Shown piece by piece: positions 49,952-62,300 of a stretch of DNA of 64,000 nucleotides. Where the stretch lies: NCBI RefSeq assembly GCF_001039355.2, contig NW_019775214.1, positions 151,669-215,668 on the forward strand, in the 5' to 3' direction. This DNA is from Lingula anatina (taxonomy: Eukaryota; Brachiopoda; Lingulata; Lingulida; Lingulidae). The notes below the pieces were generated by a model that searched no databases, was not told the origin of the DNA, and saw only the letters and a program-made list of their open reading frames with translations. The stretch's first letter is position 1; every line of letters starts with the position of its first letter. The position numbers were made by a program, and so were the translations under genes.

Positions 49952-50477
49952 GTGAAAACATGTTTAGTGTCAATTAACAATTTGCCTTTTTAACCATCTT
50001 AAAAAAAATATGATAAGAAACTATTCGCCGTTTTAAACAGGCTACTTTGATCATTTTAGTTACATAGCTCTTCGAAACGCTTGTCACTGGACGTTCGTCA
50101 AATCGATCTGGACTTTTGACAAACATTGTTAATCCGGAAATATATTTTTTTAAAATTGTGCAATGTATTATCCAAACTGGATGTCTATCCATCCCCATCA
50201 GCTTGTCTTAAAAAAAAAAAAGCCGCGCTGCGGTTCGGTAGGCCAAGTATGTGGCAAGGTATAAATAGCTAAGATCGAGTTCAGTGGCATTCTTAGTCGC
50301 TAGGTCCCAGGATTCTGTTCTCACGCACCTGTACGCATATAAGTGTAATATTAGGCCTTTGTTTAACTGGAAACAAAAACTTGCGCTCCGTAACTGTACA
50401 ATATTTACTGGAAGATGCTCTGCATTCGATTGGTATGTTAACATTTTAGTAATTATTAATCTTAAGAAGATGGTTTG

Positions 50478-50814
50478 TTAAAAGGATAACAACTGTCCAT
50501 ATGAGATTCATATTTCACAAAAAATGCATTGTAAACAGCTCAGAAATATAATATATTCCATTTTACCACCAAAACAGCGGTTATTGCATTCTGGAACCTG
50601 TACTAGCCAGCAGACCACATGGACCTTCATAGATAGCTATTCCTCCGTAATAATCTCCTAAGAGTTGATTATAAAAAAATCTTTTTAGAAAAATATCCAT
50701 GGACTAACTCTATGTCCGAAAGGATTCATTAACCATTGGTAAGTATGGGGAAATTGTCGTTTACCCCAGGAAAATCCATTTTTAGGCTAAAACGAACAGT
50801 TGTTATCCCTTTAA
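50478..50814 (+). mobile_element. TTAA-flanked MITE, copy 3
   Basis: 337 bp, starting TTAAAAGGATAACAACTGT and ending ACAGTTGTTATCCCTTTAA. It is uninterrupted and serves as the reference for the family; 40470-41029 and 27421-27763 are the other members. TTAA at both ends suits piggyBac-type insertion, but the TTAA could also be part of the terminal repeat. Confidence 0.9.
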
Positions 50815-50888
50815 CATAATGAAGTGACAATGAGTATTAGAGTCATGATTTGAAATCTGAATATATGTATTCATTTTATCACAAAATG

Positions 50889-50925
<37 letters not shown>

Positions 50926-51884
50926 TGTTGAAATATTCGATCTCAAAGTAACAGAAACGTTTAGTGACGTAAGTCTCTCTCTATAGTTCGTGCATGGCGA
51001 AGTTTTTTTAAAGTGGGTCTGTCAGTATCTTTATTTTTAGATACTTAAATAAAAATATCTGTAACTCTACGTATGCTAAATGGCCACTGTTAAGAGATTA
51101 ATTTTTTATCGGTAAGACGCTCTTGTCGGTCTTGCACTTGGAACTATGACGGCTTTGTTAAATACGTACAGGACATCTGGGTTGGGTAATTTACTGACTA
51201 GATTCTGGATTGACGTTTGTCATAAGGGCACCTGACGCTGCCAAGGCTTAAAGGAAATAACCCAAGAATTGACGGTGATAAATGCAAGAGTTGTAAGACA
51301 TTTTTTTTTTCAAAAGAAACGTGAAAAATGATATGTAAATATAGGTTACATCCTGCGAAATTTCCGCTCTTGTAATTGCTAAGCAGCTTTTATTATTATT
51401 GTTATTATTACTTTACGATTGATAGTTTTCACGACCTCTCTTTTGTACCGCTTTTTCTCACTCTTTTTGTCTCTGTAAAACAAATACACATTCTTGCCGA
51501 AACTTTGTTTTCTAATGAGAGCTATTTTATCACAAGGGCTTTCAACGATGAATGGCAGGTTTTTCGTCATATTTTACTTTCTTGTATGACACGTTAAGAG
51601 AGATGTATATTAGGACGCTAAAATTAAGTGTTCCTAAAATTTATGTATAATGTCTCTGTGTGTTATGTTCAATCCATGGCAATGGGTATTCATCCTGTAT
51701 TATGTCCTCTCAAACTTAAGTACCAACCACCATGTTATGAACGGCAGTTTAAAATTATATTAATTCATGTCCCTTAACAAGAGTAATGATTCATTCTCCA
51801 TGGCCATTTATAAACGAATGCCCCGGTAAATATACTAAATATTCGTCGGGTGTGCCCAGTTTTCTTTTTTACTTTATGAACTTG

Positions 51885-51887
<3 letters not shown>

Positions 51888-51920
<33 letters not shown>
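51888..51920. repeat. (CT)n microsatellite
   Basis: Sixteen or so CT units about 70 bp before the first visible chitinase exon. Confidence 0.95.
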
Positions 51921-51923
<3 letters not shown>

Positions 51924-51987
51924 CATTTTATTTCATGTTTGTAAAAACTACTTACATGTATTGGTTTTGATGCTTCATTAATTTCAG

Positions 51988-53178
51988 ATATGGCTTCCCG
52001 CACTTGTTATGATGCTCGTCAGGAATGTGACGTCAACTGGTAAGAATCTTACTGCTTCAAACGACAATCCTTTTTTCGGTGGAGGAAATAAATTAATAAC
52101 AAACATACAACTATTTTCCTAAAGCCGGTTTTTTTTAATATTAACATCTGATATATACTGGTAACTCAAAGGCAGAAGGACAACTTTTTGTATCGGAATA
52201 GCTAGGCCTAAGGCGACCAATGTAATAATTACCAAAAACAGATTTGTTCCGTCACAAAGCACATTTAAAACACATTTTCAAAGCTATTTGTGATATATCT
52301 TGTATTGTGGTACATTTCTCTCGCAGTTACTTGTGATATACCTTGTCTCGAACAAGACGCTATCTACCCTCATCCTACCGACTGCAGCAAGTACTGCCAC
52401 TGCTCCTGGGGTACACCCTACGAGAAGACGTGTCCGCCCGACCTGCTCTTTAACGACCTGTACAAGTATTGTGACTGGCCAGAAAATGTGGTTTGCTCAA
52501 GCTCTTCCACAACCAAATCGACGGTGACAGACGGTAACACCAGCGAGTTGACGGCGATACCAACGACACAATGTAAATATTGTCATATTTTTTCTTTTTT
52601 TCTTTTTTATCAACTGAATTATCAAGTAACATACGTACAGGTGGTAGTGGGAGTGGGGTTAGAGACATTTTTGCCAGGACGGCTCCGCATACATGAGTAG
52701 CAGTTCGCAATTCAATTTGCACTCTTTCATGGCATCGATTTTAATATGAAGCCACATATTTCACAAAATATCATTTTGCAGATCAGCCACCGAAGAAAAA
52801 GGTCGTTTGTTACTACACCAACTGGTCACAGTATCGGCTTGAGAATGGCTTTTTCCCCGAGAACATCAACCCGGACTTGTGTACTCACATCCTTTTCGCC
52901 TTCGCTCAAATAGTTTGGGACCCTTCTACAGCCCAGTATCACCTGGCCACATATGAATGGAACGATGCAGGTAAAGTAACAGACAGAGATAGCATTAAAT
53001 TGATTGGGGAATTTTTATTTATCCAGTGCAGTGAGTGATGGGCGATAACGGGCTAAAGGGTTTCAAAACGGCGCAAAAGTGGAAAACTTTGGAGATACTG
53101 ACGGTCTGAAGGATTTGCACTGCAAGAAATTTGCAGGTCCGAACTAATAACTTTTTTGTTAGTCTACGTTTACATGTG

Positions 53179-53231
<53 letters not shown>

Positions 53232-56213
53232 TTTAACATAACCCTTGCAAGTCCAGCGGACCTGCGATGTCAAAATTCTTGCAGGTCCTCTGGCATTTCA
53301 AGCGGTCATATAGCACGACCAGTCGGGCAGTTAGTTACCACGCGTCTTTATTATAACAAACGGTTACATCTACCGGTACTTCGAAGTTACAGCATTTTAC
53401 GTTTTATCAAAACAAAACGCTTCTTTAGGTACGAACTGCGCGTTGACTAAAGATGTGCACTTGCTCTCATTTGGAATCATGTCTTTTAAGTCTTTAATGC
53501 GCTTATAAATTTGTTTTGCCTGTCCTAACTTTGTTTAGATTTGAACACATCTATCTGTTTTAAAATCTCGATTTACAGCTATGTACAATCGAGTGATTCA
53601 ACTGAAGACGCAGAACCCTTCTCTCCGAGTTATGTTGTCGGTGGGAGGGTACTCACATGGACATGAAATATTCGCAAATGCATCCAAGACCGAGTCCACC
53701 AGAGCTGCTTTTATCGACAATGTCATTATATTTCTTAGAGAACATAAATTAGACGGCTTAGATGTAGATTGGGAATACCCGGATGGAAGTACTAAGTCAC
53801 AGTTTAGTGCGCTTTTGCGGGTGAGAATGGCTTTTTTATTCTCAAAATTCTTATTTCTTTCAAATATATAAGTCAGTATATTTTGCATTTTAGCAAGTAA
53901 TTTAAAATACATAGTTCACGTGCAAGTAAATCCTTATTTGTTTTATACATAATGATATCGTTGTTGAAAAAGTACCATATGGATAATAAGGGGGTGGGCA
54001 TTTTTGGTTGGTTTGATTTTCGATCACTGTTTGGAAACCTTGAAATTCGTTGTGCTTGTTTTAGTTCGAACACAGCTTTGAGCATTTACATGAACCTAAT
54101 TTCCGCTCTTCGTTTTCAAAGGAAATACGCCAAGCGTTTGAAAGAGAATCAGAAGAAGCGAAACAGGAACGACTGCTCCTCAGTGCTGCGATGGCTTCTG
54201 GTGGCTGGGTAATCAACATAGGATACGATTTACCTGCTATTACACCGTAAGTATGGGGCCATATGCGAAAGGGAGTTTTTTTTTTTTTGTTCTTTTAACT
54301 CTGGATTCACCACTGAAGCAGATCTACGTAGTATTTTCCCTTCAAAAATGATCAATATGTTTTTTGGTTGTTTTTTTTTTCAGCATAATTGTAAACCTTT
54401 CATGTTTTCCACCTGACCAACCCTATCCAATTAGGCAGCTAGGGTTCGCAAATGATATTTCTTTATCCTGTCTGCATGCGCCTTGTTGGTTTCAAACCTG
54501 TGGCTACTTCAGTGCCATTAAAATTTTTTCAGACACAAGATTTGATATATTTGTTATCTAAAAGAAGTAAAATAATGGCGAATAAACCAAATCTACGCAT
54601 ACATTTCTTACTTTTTAAACTTGAATCGAAACCAAGTTAACTGAACGACTTATGTTTGAAATTTAGGAGTCTTGATTTTCTCAACGTGATGACTTATGAT
54701 TACCATGGCCCTTGGAGTGTACCACAAGTAATGAGACACCACAGCGCCTTGTACAGAAGCAGTATAGATGAAATATATAATATAGTGAGTAAACGTAATG
54801 TCTTGCTACCTACTGTCATTACTATTTTTATTCACATGGCACATTTTCAGAAGCAACCGATTTAAGGCCGACATGACCCAGATATTTTCCTTGCGAAATT
54901 AATAACGATTTCTATCCCAAGATCCATCCGCATAATTTCGGTTTTCTTTTTTTTTAGTATTAATTTATTTTAAATTGAAGGTCTCCTTCATAAAATCTCA
55001 TAACCTAACGTTCTCACTTGTAGCAATCAGATTCCAGAAACACGCCAAACCAAGTTAAAAGTATAAATGAACTAATGTTTTCAAAATATCTATTCTAGGA
55101 TTGGACCATAAAGAAATACCTCGCTGCCGGAGTGCCGAGTTCTAAGCTGGTGGTAGGGATACCGATGTATGGTCGCTACTTCATCATGGCAAATCCAAAA
55201 AAACACGATATAGGGGATCCCTTTGTGCTCCCCGAAGAACAAACATACAGTAGTATGCCTTATTACAAGGTAGAGCACCATACTTCGAAAGCGTTTCTTC
55301 ATAGGAAGTTTTACATTTTCTTAATTCAGCTCTTAATTCGTCAAAATAAGAAAAAGTCTCATCTTTGTAGCATGTATTTTTTCAAAATAAACTTCTCCAT
55401 ATACAAAGACATACATATTAAGGAGAGCGACAATCATGCTTTACAGATGAGCAGTTTGGGAGAATATTCCCGATTCGTGTGCAGAATTATATTTTACTGT
55501 GTGGATTTTAGCAATTGAGAGCATGTTTTTCTTCCAAAAGAACAGCTTTAAGAAACCATTGGAACGGATGGCAGTTGATAACATGGAAGTCAGATATTGT
55601 GAGGTCATGAAACATCCCTGGAATATTTTCAGATTTGCGAAAAGCGAAAGCTCCCTGGGTGGAGCGAGACGTTGCACCCTGAACACCAAGTGCCGTACGG
55701 CTGGTACGATGATAAGTGGGTGGGGTTTGATGACGTCAGCAGCGCTCAACGAAAGGTACTGGCCAACAGGGTATTTGTACGAGTCTCGTTGGACCACCAT
55801 TTCATTTGTCTGTTTTAGTACCAGTATGTTGATTAATTGAATTTAATACCGAAGCAGAAAATTGTAATTAGATTTTTGACTGTTCTATGAAAAGATGGAT
55901 CTCCGTTATTATCAAATTTATATTCCATGAATAAAGTCATAAAAAATGATGTTTGCATAATTTTTCGATAGAAAAAATACAATATACGCGACTAAATGCA
56001 CATTTTTTAGGAAATAAACTTTCTTTTTTCTTTTTTTAATAAGCTCCCGGACTTTAATTCCAGGCCCAGTATGTATGCAATCAAGCCCTTGGAGGGATCA
56101 TGATCTGGTCTTTAGACTGTGACGACTTCAGTGCCAGTTACTGTGGGGAAGGCAAATATCCACTGCTCTCCAAGATCAATACCGTGCTGGAGACTTGTTC
56201 TGGTTCTTCTTGA
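51988..56213 (+). CDS. Secreted chitinase: N-terminal CBM14 domain plus GH18 (start exon not found)
   Basis: Endo-acting chitin hydrolase. Exons: 51988-52039, 52327-52572, 52782-52970, 53579-53820, 54122-54246, 54667-54784, 55099-55269, 55633-55755, 56064-56213, giving 471 codons plus TGA. The first visible exon reads [17 protein letters not shown], the hydrophobic part of a signal peptide, and starts in phase 0, so the ATG should be on an upstream exon. Residues 20-74 form a peritrophin-type chitin-binding domain (Cys at 24, 37, 43, 53, 66 and 74, plus 20 and 41). A Ser/Thr-rich linker (75-98) follows, then GH18 with [21 protein letters not shown], the catalytic [10 protein letters not shown] (proton donor Glu 228), MTYDYHGPW and the late [12 protein letters not shown]. 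All catalytic positions are present. The binding domain precedes the catalytic domain, the reverse of the common arrangement. AATAAA lies at 56510-56515. Confidence 0.93.
53180..53230. repeat. (TTA)n microsatellite in chitinase intron
   Basis: About seventeen TTA units between exons 52782-52970 and 53579-53820. Confidence 0.95.
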
Positions 56214-57305
56214 ACTGCGGATATTGGGGGCACAAACTGGGGGCACATCTACCACATTTTGAACATTGTGAACCAGACCTTGGCGTGGATAGTCTTCAGC
56301 ACCACTGTCATGTATTTTGATGGCAACAGCTCAACTTTCTTCTGTTTAATGAAGTCTGATTACCCTCACGTTAATAATATCTAAATTTCTTATTATCTTG
56401 AAGCGGTTCTACAATTTCATTTGTCAAATCTGCCATTTAAAGATTACTTTGTAACTGTGTGAGATTTAATTATCTTTCAAATCAATGCTCAAGATTAACT
56501 TTTGTTGAAAATAAAACTGTTGATTTTTAAAACTTGACTGCATGTGCTCTGACAACACAAGATATACTTAATAATTGTTTATTTTTCTATATATGAAAAT
56601 TTTCAAATAACATTTAGAATGTGATTAAATAGCTAGAAATATAAAAGTACTTTGACACAGTGGAATATGATAACACTAGTCTTAATTATTTAGCAAGCCA
56701 AGCACATTCCTCTGCATTAAGAAAATATAAAGTAGAAAAAAGATCTCTGGGTTACCATCATAGCAATGCTCAGAAACAATAATCATGGAAATCCAGAAAT
56801 AAATTGGTTTTGATCGTATCAATTGAAGTAGCCACCTTGCAGGTAAGGGTTGAAGACAGGATGGAGTTATTGATAAGCATAAGTTTATTTTGTAGACAGG
56901 ACAATTATTTTATAACAAACATAATTATAACAATAACAATGTGCCCATTACAAAGAATTAGGCGAAAATGACAGAGGACACTATCATTTGAAGTAATATA
57001 CAGGGTGCATTAGATTGACTTAATATTTCTTTACTTATTATAAATAAGACATTAACTTTGGATAAAGATATACAGCAAGATGAGAAGATCGCAACTGGAC
57101 CTTCTTTGCACAAATTTCTGGTTTCAGTCATACCAGTCAGGAATACAGTATTCTCTCTAAATAAAAATATTCTTACTTCCACAATAATTCTCACAGCCCT
57201 GATTATAAGAACCATCATTCTCAGAGTTCCAAAAACATAAATACGTATATATAGCACCAGTGTCTTAAGTAGACAGTCTTTTCAATATTTTTAAAACAGA
57301 TATGA
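56214..57305. other. Convergent 3' ends of chitinase and MOSMO
   Basis: Chitinase 3' UTR runs to about 56530 (AATAAA at 56510-56515). The rest is AT-rich and probably holds the long MOSMO 3' UTR on the minus strand. No further gene was recognised. Confidence 0.6.
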
Positions 57306-58793
57306 CTAAAAGACTGCACCAGGGAGTGGTCTACATATCTGTTCAGCCAACAGTTCAGATATAATTGTAAAAAATATACTTAATATAAAAAGCACATATG
57401 AAACTCCAACTTGACTCTGTGTTGGAAGCTGGAAGGGGTATCCACCAATTTCATCAACATAGAACCCCATTGGGAAGACTATACCAGCAGTACAAAAGGA
57501 TATCACTGAAAATAAAATGATTTTATTGAAATAGTGCAGTTCAGTACCTTTTTGAAATACCATATTTTGTTACATTTATACAAATGAATTAAGGAAAAGA
57601 TATTATTCAATGTCAGTGAATTTTTTTTTTTTTTTTTTTTGGGGGGGGGGGGGGGCTGTTTTTTAAACCAAAATTTNNNNNNNNNNNNNNNNNNNNNNNN
57701 NNNNNNNNNNNNNNNNNNNNNNNNNNNNNNNNNNNNNNNNNNNNNNNNNNNNNNNNNNNNNNNNNNNNNNNNNNNNNNNNNNNNNNNNNNNNNNNNNNNN
57801 NNNNNNNNNNNNNNTTTTTGGGGGGGGGGGGAGGCTCTGTTCTGAACCAAAATTTCATCAAGGTTCTAACTTGAATGCCACTTGTCAAGTTGAGTAAAAT
57901 AGTGAACAATAAAGAAAACTTAAGCATTGCCTGGAGAGCTCAACATATAGCACTAACATCAAGATAAAAGGTGCACAAACTACACTAATACTTACTGGCA
58001 AAAAATGCAAGCCATTTTGCATATTTCTTGAGCACATCTTCCCAATGTGATAACATCAGACACATCACATTAGCAGTTAGGCATAAAATACCAATGATAA
58101 TCAACACAAATGTTGTCGTCCATTCTATTGAAAGTTTGGGGCTAACACAAATTTCATCACGGTTGTGGATGGTTAAGCACTGCAGTGTAAGTCCCAACCT
58201 CATGTTTCCTGTAAATATAAGAACATGATATCAAGTTTTATGTATTTGTGGGCTACAGCTTTAAATGCTTGAAAGAAACACTGCAAAACAAAAAGCAATC
58301 AAAAATAACATACATTAATTGTGTATGCAGCGCTGCGGGGTCTAGAAAAACCAGGAGTACAAACTTTAAATACCCATTTCCTGTTGTTTAGATCTTCAAG
58401 GACCTTTAACATAGACAGAAATACTTCAAACTTGAATAAAATACCAAAATAATTTTAAGTTTTGACAGCATAATATTATTGGTGAATATTGTTATCAAAC
58501 TGGAGTACAGAGAAAGTACTAATGTCTGGGATGACTCTCCAATCATTTCAGTAGAATATCATTGAGTAAAATTCGAAGCAAAGATGTTGCCAGCCACAAT
58601 ACAGTCTTGTGTAAAGACTAAGATCCATCATCCTGTCTTAATAACATACATGGCATTAGGTTACTTTGTGACATATAACACCATTCTTACCTGCCGCCCC
58701 CGTTAGTATCCAGTCTGGTAGAGCTAAACTGGCAATCGCGAACAAGTCCGCTAATCCGAACAAAATTCCCGAAATCAGGACGATTTTGTTCAT
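57306..58793 (-). CDS. MOSMO: Modulator of Smoothened (MOSMO-like), four-helix membrane protein
   Basis: Membrane protein of 171 residues (the vertebrate protein is of nearly the same length). In vertebrates MOSMO works with MEGF8 and MGRN1 to lower surface Smoothened and so damp Hedgehog signalling; the same role here is inferred. Exons: 58691-58793, 57996-58208, 57306-57505. The start MNKIVLISGILFGLADLF gives helix 1; then ASLALPDWILTG, an extracellular loop with LQCLTIHNRDEICVSP, helix 2 (FVLIIIGILCLTANVMCLML), SHWEDVLKKYAKW, helix 3 with AGIVFPMGFYVDEIGGYPFQ, and helix 4 YVLFILSIFFTIISELLAEQ. Intron 2 contains an assembly gap. It is head to head with spastin. Confidence 0.92.
57677..57814. 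other. Assembly gap (138 n) in MOSMO intron 2
   Basis: Both edges of the gap carry the same kind of sequence: a T run, a long G run, CTGTT-like sequence, then AACCAAAATTT (about 57619-57676 and 57815-57853). The gap therefore hides an unresolved local repeat with long homopolymers. It does not touch any exon. Confidence 0.95.
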
Positions 58794-59342
58794 GGCAACA
58801 AAGTTCAATATGATCCAGCCAATGTATTCTATTTTCCAGGGGTCATTGAGTTCTTCAACAGCATGAAGATGGACCAATTTTGGACGGTGACGTCTTCATT
58901 CATTTGGTAAAAAGTTTCATCTTAAACATACACATTTTGCGCATGCGCGACCTAAATTTGACAGGTGCCTCGGATTTCTTTAAAACAAATATAATTACTA
59001 TATAATATTATATTGTACAAGGTCATGATAATCTATGCACCATTAAAGAAATAAATTCAATTAAATAATTATTATTTTTAAACAATTGTGTGGCTTTTCG
59101 AGAAATTTAGATACAGACTTTACAATTACACATTACCAGTTAGGAAGAAATAAAAGAAAAAACTCTTCACACTGAAGGAGAACCATATGAAAAAATGAAA
59201 GAACTACTAAGATAATGAGAAAAAAATATTTTGAAATGTCTAAGACAGTAAATTTGTCGTTCGATGAAAGGGAGAATTCCTTCGCTATTTATAGTAACGT
59301 CATGTGACTTCTACGTCATTTTTGTTATGGCGGCTGCAAGAG
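58794..59342. promoter_or_regulatory. Divergent MOSMO/spastin promoter interval with NRF1-like and CRE-like sites
   Basis: 549 bp separate the two start codons. TGCGCATGCGCG at 58938-58949 is a palindromic NRF1-type site. TGACGTC at 58888-58894 and two ACGTCA motifs (near 59298 and 59313) are CREB/ATF-type half sites. No TATA box is clear on either side. Shared use of the elements is inferred. Confidence 0.6.
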
Positions 59343-59395
59343 ATGCATCGGAAAGGCAGTGGTCGCCCTTTCGGCAGGAAAAAACAAGAAAATAA
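59327..59395 (+). other. Upstream ORF overlapping the spastin start
   Basis: ATG at 59327 in a good context (G right after ATG) opens a 22-codon frame, MAAARDASERQWSPFRQEKT and two more residues, ending in TAA at 59393-59395. It is in a different frame from spastin and runs past the spastin ATG at 59343, so ribosomes starting here would miss that ATG. Confidence 0.65.
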
Positions 59396-62300
59396 ACCGA
59401 AAGTTGCAGAACGAACTTCATATTCCTGCCACACAAGGAATATTCGAGTGGTAGCGTATCCGGTAGTATTGCTGTTTCATCTGATCAGAGCGCTTGCTTT
59501 CCAACTTTGGTTGCTCTTGGTGTTTGCTTGCAATACGACCTCTCGTTTGCTTCCAAGAAAATACAACCATTTAAATCGACAAGACTCTGCTACCTCGGAT
59601 ATCCAAGAAGTGGTCACCATGTCAAATGGAACGCCATCAAATCCCGGGACAGGTCCAGCGGAACCGGTGTTGTCAAGACAGAAACAGCATCACAGAAAGG
59701 CATTTGAATATATTTCCAAAGCCTTAAAAATTGACGAGGAAGAGACCACATATCAGTTTGAAGGGACAGTCATGGCACAAAAAAGAGCTTTTAGAGGTAT
59801 GTGTTATTACTTTAATGATTCCACATTTAATCTGTGCTATGTCAAATCCACCAAATGTTCTGCTGTTTAGAGAACAAAAGATGAGTTGAAGGGGGTTGCA
59901 TTTGAATAAATCTGCATCTTTTTAAATAAACCAGCAGGAGATAAGATTTATTTCCCAGAAAAGTTCAAGGGGAGGGCTAGTGATCCAGCAGGAGATATGA
60001 AGTACAAGCTTTCAGTTGTTATACAGATGACACAACTTGTGTACTCCACTGAGAAAAGAGTTGGGAGATGCTTTGTTTCTCAATTTATTGATTTTAATAA
60101 TTAGAATTATATTTTTCAGTTTTTAACATTTCTAAGTAAAATAGTTATTTTCCGTTTTTGGTGACTTTACCTTTTACACTTTTAATGTAAAAGCCATCCT
60201 TAATAGAAATGTAGAGAATTTTGCCATCTTTAATTGTAGCACAAGGTAAATATATGCAGTTTGTTCAATTACAATGGATCTGATGAAGCAAATGGCTAAT
60301 TGATGTTAATGAGATACGAAATACAATTTCCATGTGAAACCATTGACCGTATGTTTGAGCATACAAAAGATATCCTGAAGCATACATAAGTATTGATTTC
60401 TCTCACAGTCACTTGTTTAGTTTAACGTGAGGGCAGTGTCACGAGAAACTGTTAGAATACTTACAATAGGATATGGTATACAGCAAGCTTATAACATCTA
60501 AGAACCTGGATTTTTTTCTGCTAATTTCATATTAGTTTCAAATTTCAAAATTAACAAAGATATTAAAGAAAAAATCCAGTCTGTCTGTACTTATGAAGTG
60601 ACTGTGTGTGGTGTTTGTGTTGATAATTGGATTAACAGCAGAAAATTGCCCTGCTGCATATGCTGCCATATAATTTGCTGGCCAAAAAAAAAAAACTTTT
60701 ACTTTCTCTTTTGTGGGATTCTACTTCTGACAGGATTTTATTATGTTGTGTCAGTGATGTCACCATAAATGATGGTGAGGGTTGCAATGCAAAATAGGCA
60801 TACAATAATAATAACAAATATACTAATAGCAATTATAGAATTTTACACAAAAAAAAAAAAAAATGATAAAATGATAAAATAAAAATAAATACTAAATAAA
60901 CATATAAGTTATGTTATAAATAGTGATATATACTTAAGCTTGAGTTATCAGGATTAGAGCATTTACCTACTAACTGCACTTTGCTAATGCATGTGTTGGT
61001 TCTGGTATGTACATTGTGAGGCCCACTCATCAAATAAGGGATGTTCTTTCTGTTAAGATCAATCTTGGACCACCTTCAAAACCTGATCAAGTACTTACTT
61101 ACTTAGGCCCATCACCCCTGTTAGTGGGAAAAATATGTGATATGCCCAATTTTAGTTAAGGCCTTTTTATCTTGTAAATGAATTTTCAGTAAGGACAATG
61201 TGTTTTTACACATTTTTTTAACTTCTGGAGAGTAATTTGCATACCAGCTATGTGTATGTGTTGCATTTCTCTAAATGATCAAAACAAATATGCACTCACA
61301 CTCACACACATGTACACGTACACTGATGCACATAGCTCTATACTTGTAAACAGTTGATATGAAAGCAGTGTGGAAATGATGATTCATAACCTGTGTCGTC
61401 TAAGTCACTATGACGTATATGCTCCAAAGCTTGCATTTGCAGTAAAATATTGATGTATGACAAGGTTTCTTGGTTTGAGTTCCTTACATAGACCTGTATA
61501 TAAAGTTTGATGGTTAGGCATTGTTTTCATGACGTGCCTAATTTCATGATTAATGACTTTTTTGATTCATAAAAAATAAATGAATAATTAATGTTAATGT
61601 TTTTAAAAAAGGACAACTTAACATGTCTTTCTAAACCCTATTACCATTGGTGTTAAAGCACAAGTTAATGCCCTTAGGAAGTAGGCCTAATCTGCCATTA
61701 AAAAAACAGAGTTGAAGTAGGAAGCATTGTTTTCAGTTGTAGTTTATAGTTTGACAACAAGTGAATAAGTTTTAATGTCTTTGGCTTTGAAAAATTTGCT
61801 TACTATAGGTGACCAATCAGAAACATAAAATCTTTTCTGCAACACCTTTTTTGATAAGATCTAAAAATAAAATAAAAAAAGCAATTTCATTAAAAAAATT
61901 GTATACAGGTACAAAATGTACAATTTGTGAAAGTTTGCATTTAAATGATGAAGCAAAAAAGTCTTGATTTCATCTCTCTCATGATTATCTCAGGTGGCTG
62001 TTTGAGCCAACTACGTATATCTGTATAGTTATGACTAGCCCTACTGGGTAGCAGTATTTCCATATCTGAGCCAGTAAATATATATTGATTTCCACTTACA
62101 ACCAGTTCTTGTGATAAGGATAAAAGCTGGCATTTGATGAGTTTAGTTTCCTACTAGATTCAGTTATTTATGTGCCATTTGTGATTTACCTCCCGTGTGT
62201 TCACTAAGTGAAAGTAAAAGATGTCTAGGCTTATACTGAATATGGAAGTTTTCTACCAAATGCTTCAGTTTTTTTTCCTAATTTAAAGGCAAAAGATGTG

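Larger units (their letters stand above)
46749..51987. other. Intergenic region between divergent ACSM and chitinase genes
   Basis: No coding exon recognised. It contains the MITEs at 47058-47273 and 50478-50814, a diverged tandem repeat at 48594-48900, a tRNA-derived SINE at 49067-49380, a hairpin at 49881-49951, (TTA)n at about 50889-50924 and (CT)n at 51888-51920. Promoters of ACSM (left end) and the missing first exon of the chitinase gene (right end) should be in here but are not evident. Confidence 0.6.

Noticed and set aside
51376-51597. Missing signal-peptide exon of the chitinase gene
   Set aside because: The frame opens with MLSSFYYYCYYYFTIDSF but is low-complexity, and no donor with phase 0 at a sensible place was found. 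The initiator exon is left unassigned.
57503-57927. Open frames spanning the run of n
   Set aside because: They are open only because n cannot give stops; the flanks are homopolymers translated as Pro, Lys or Gly.
59304-59342. Extension of spastin upstream to 59304
   Set aside because: The codon at 59304 is GTG, not ATG. ATG 59343 is the first in frame and gives the basic N-terminus expected of spastin.
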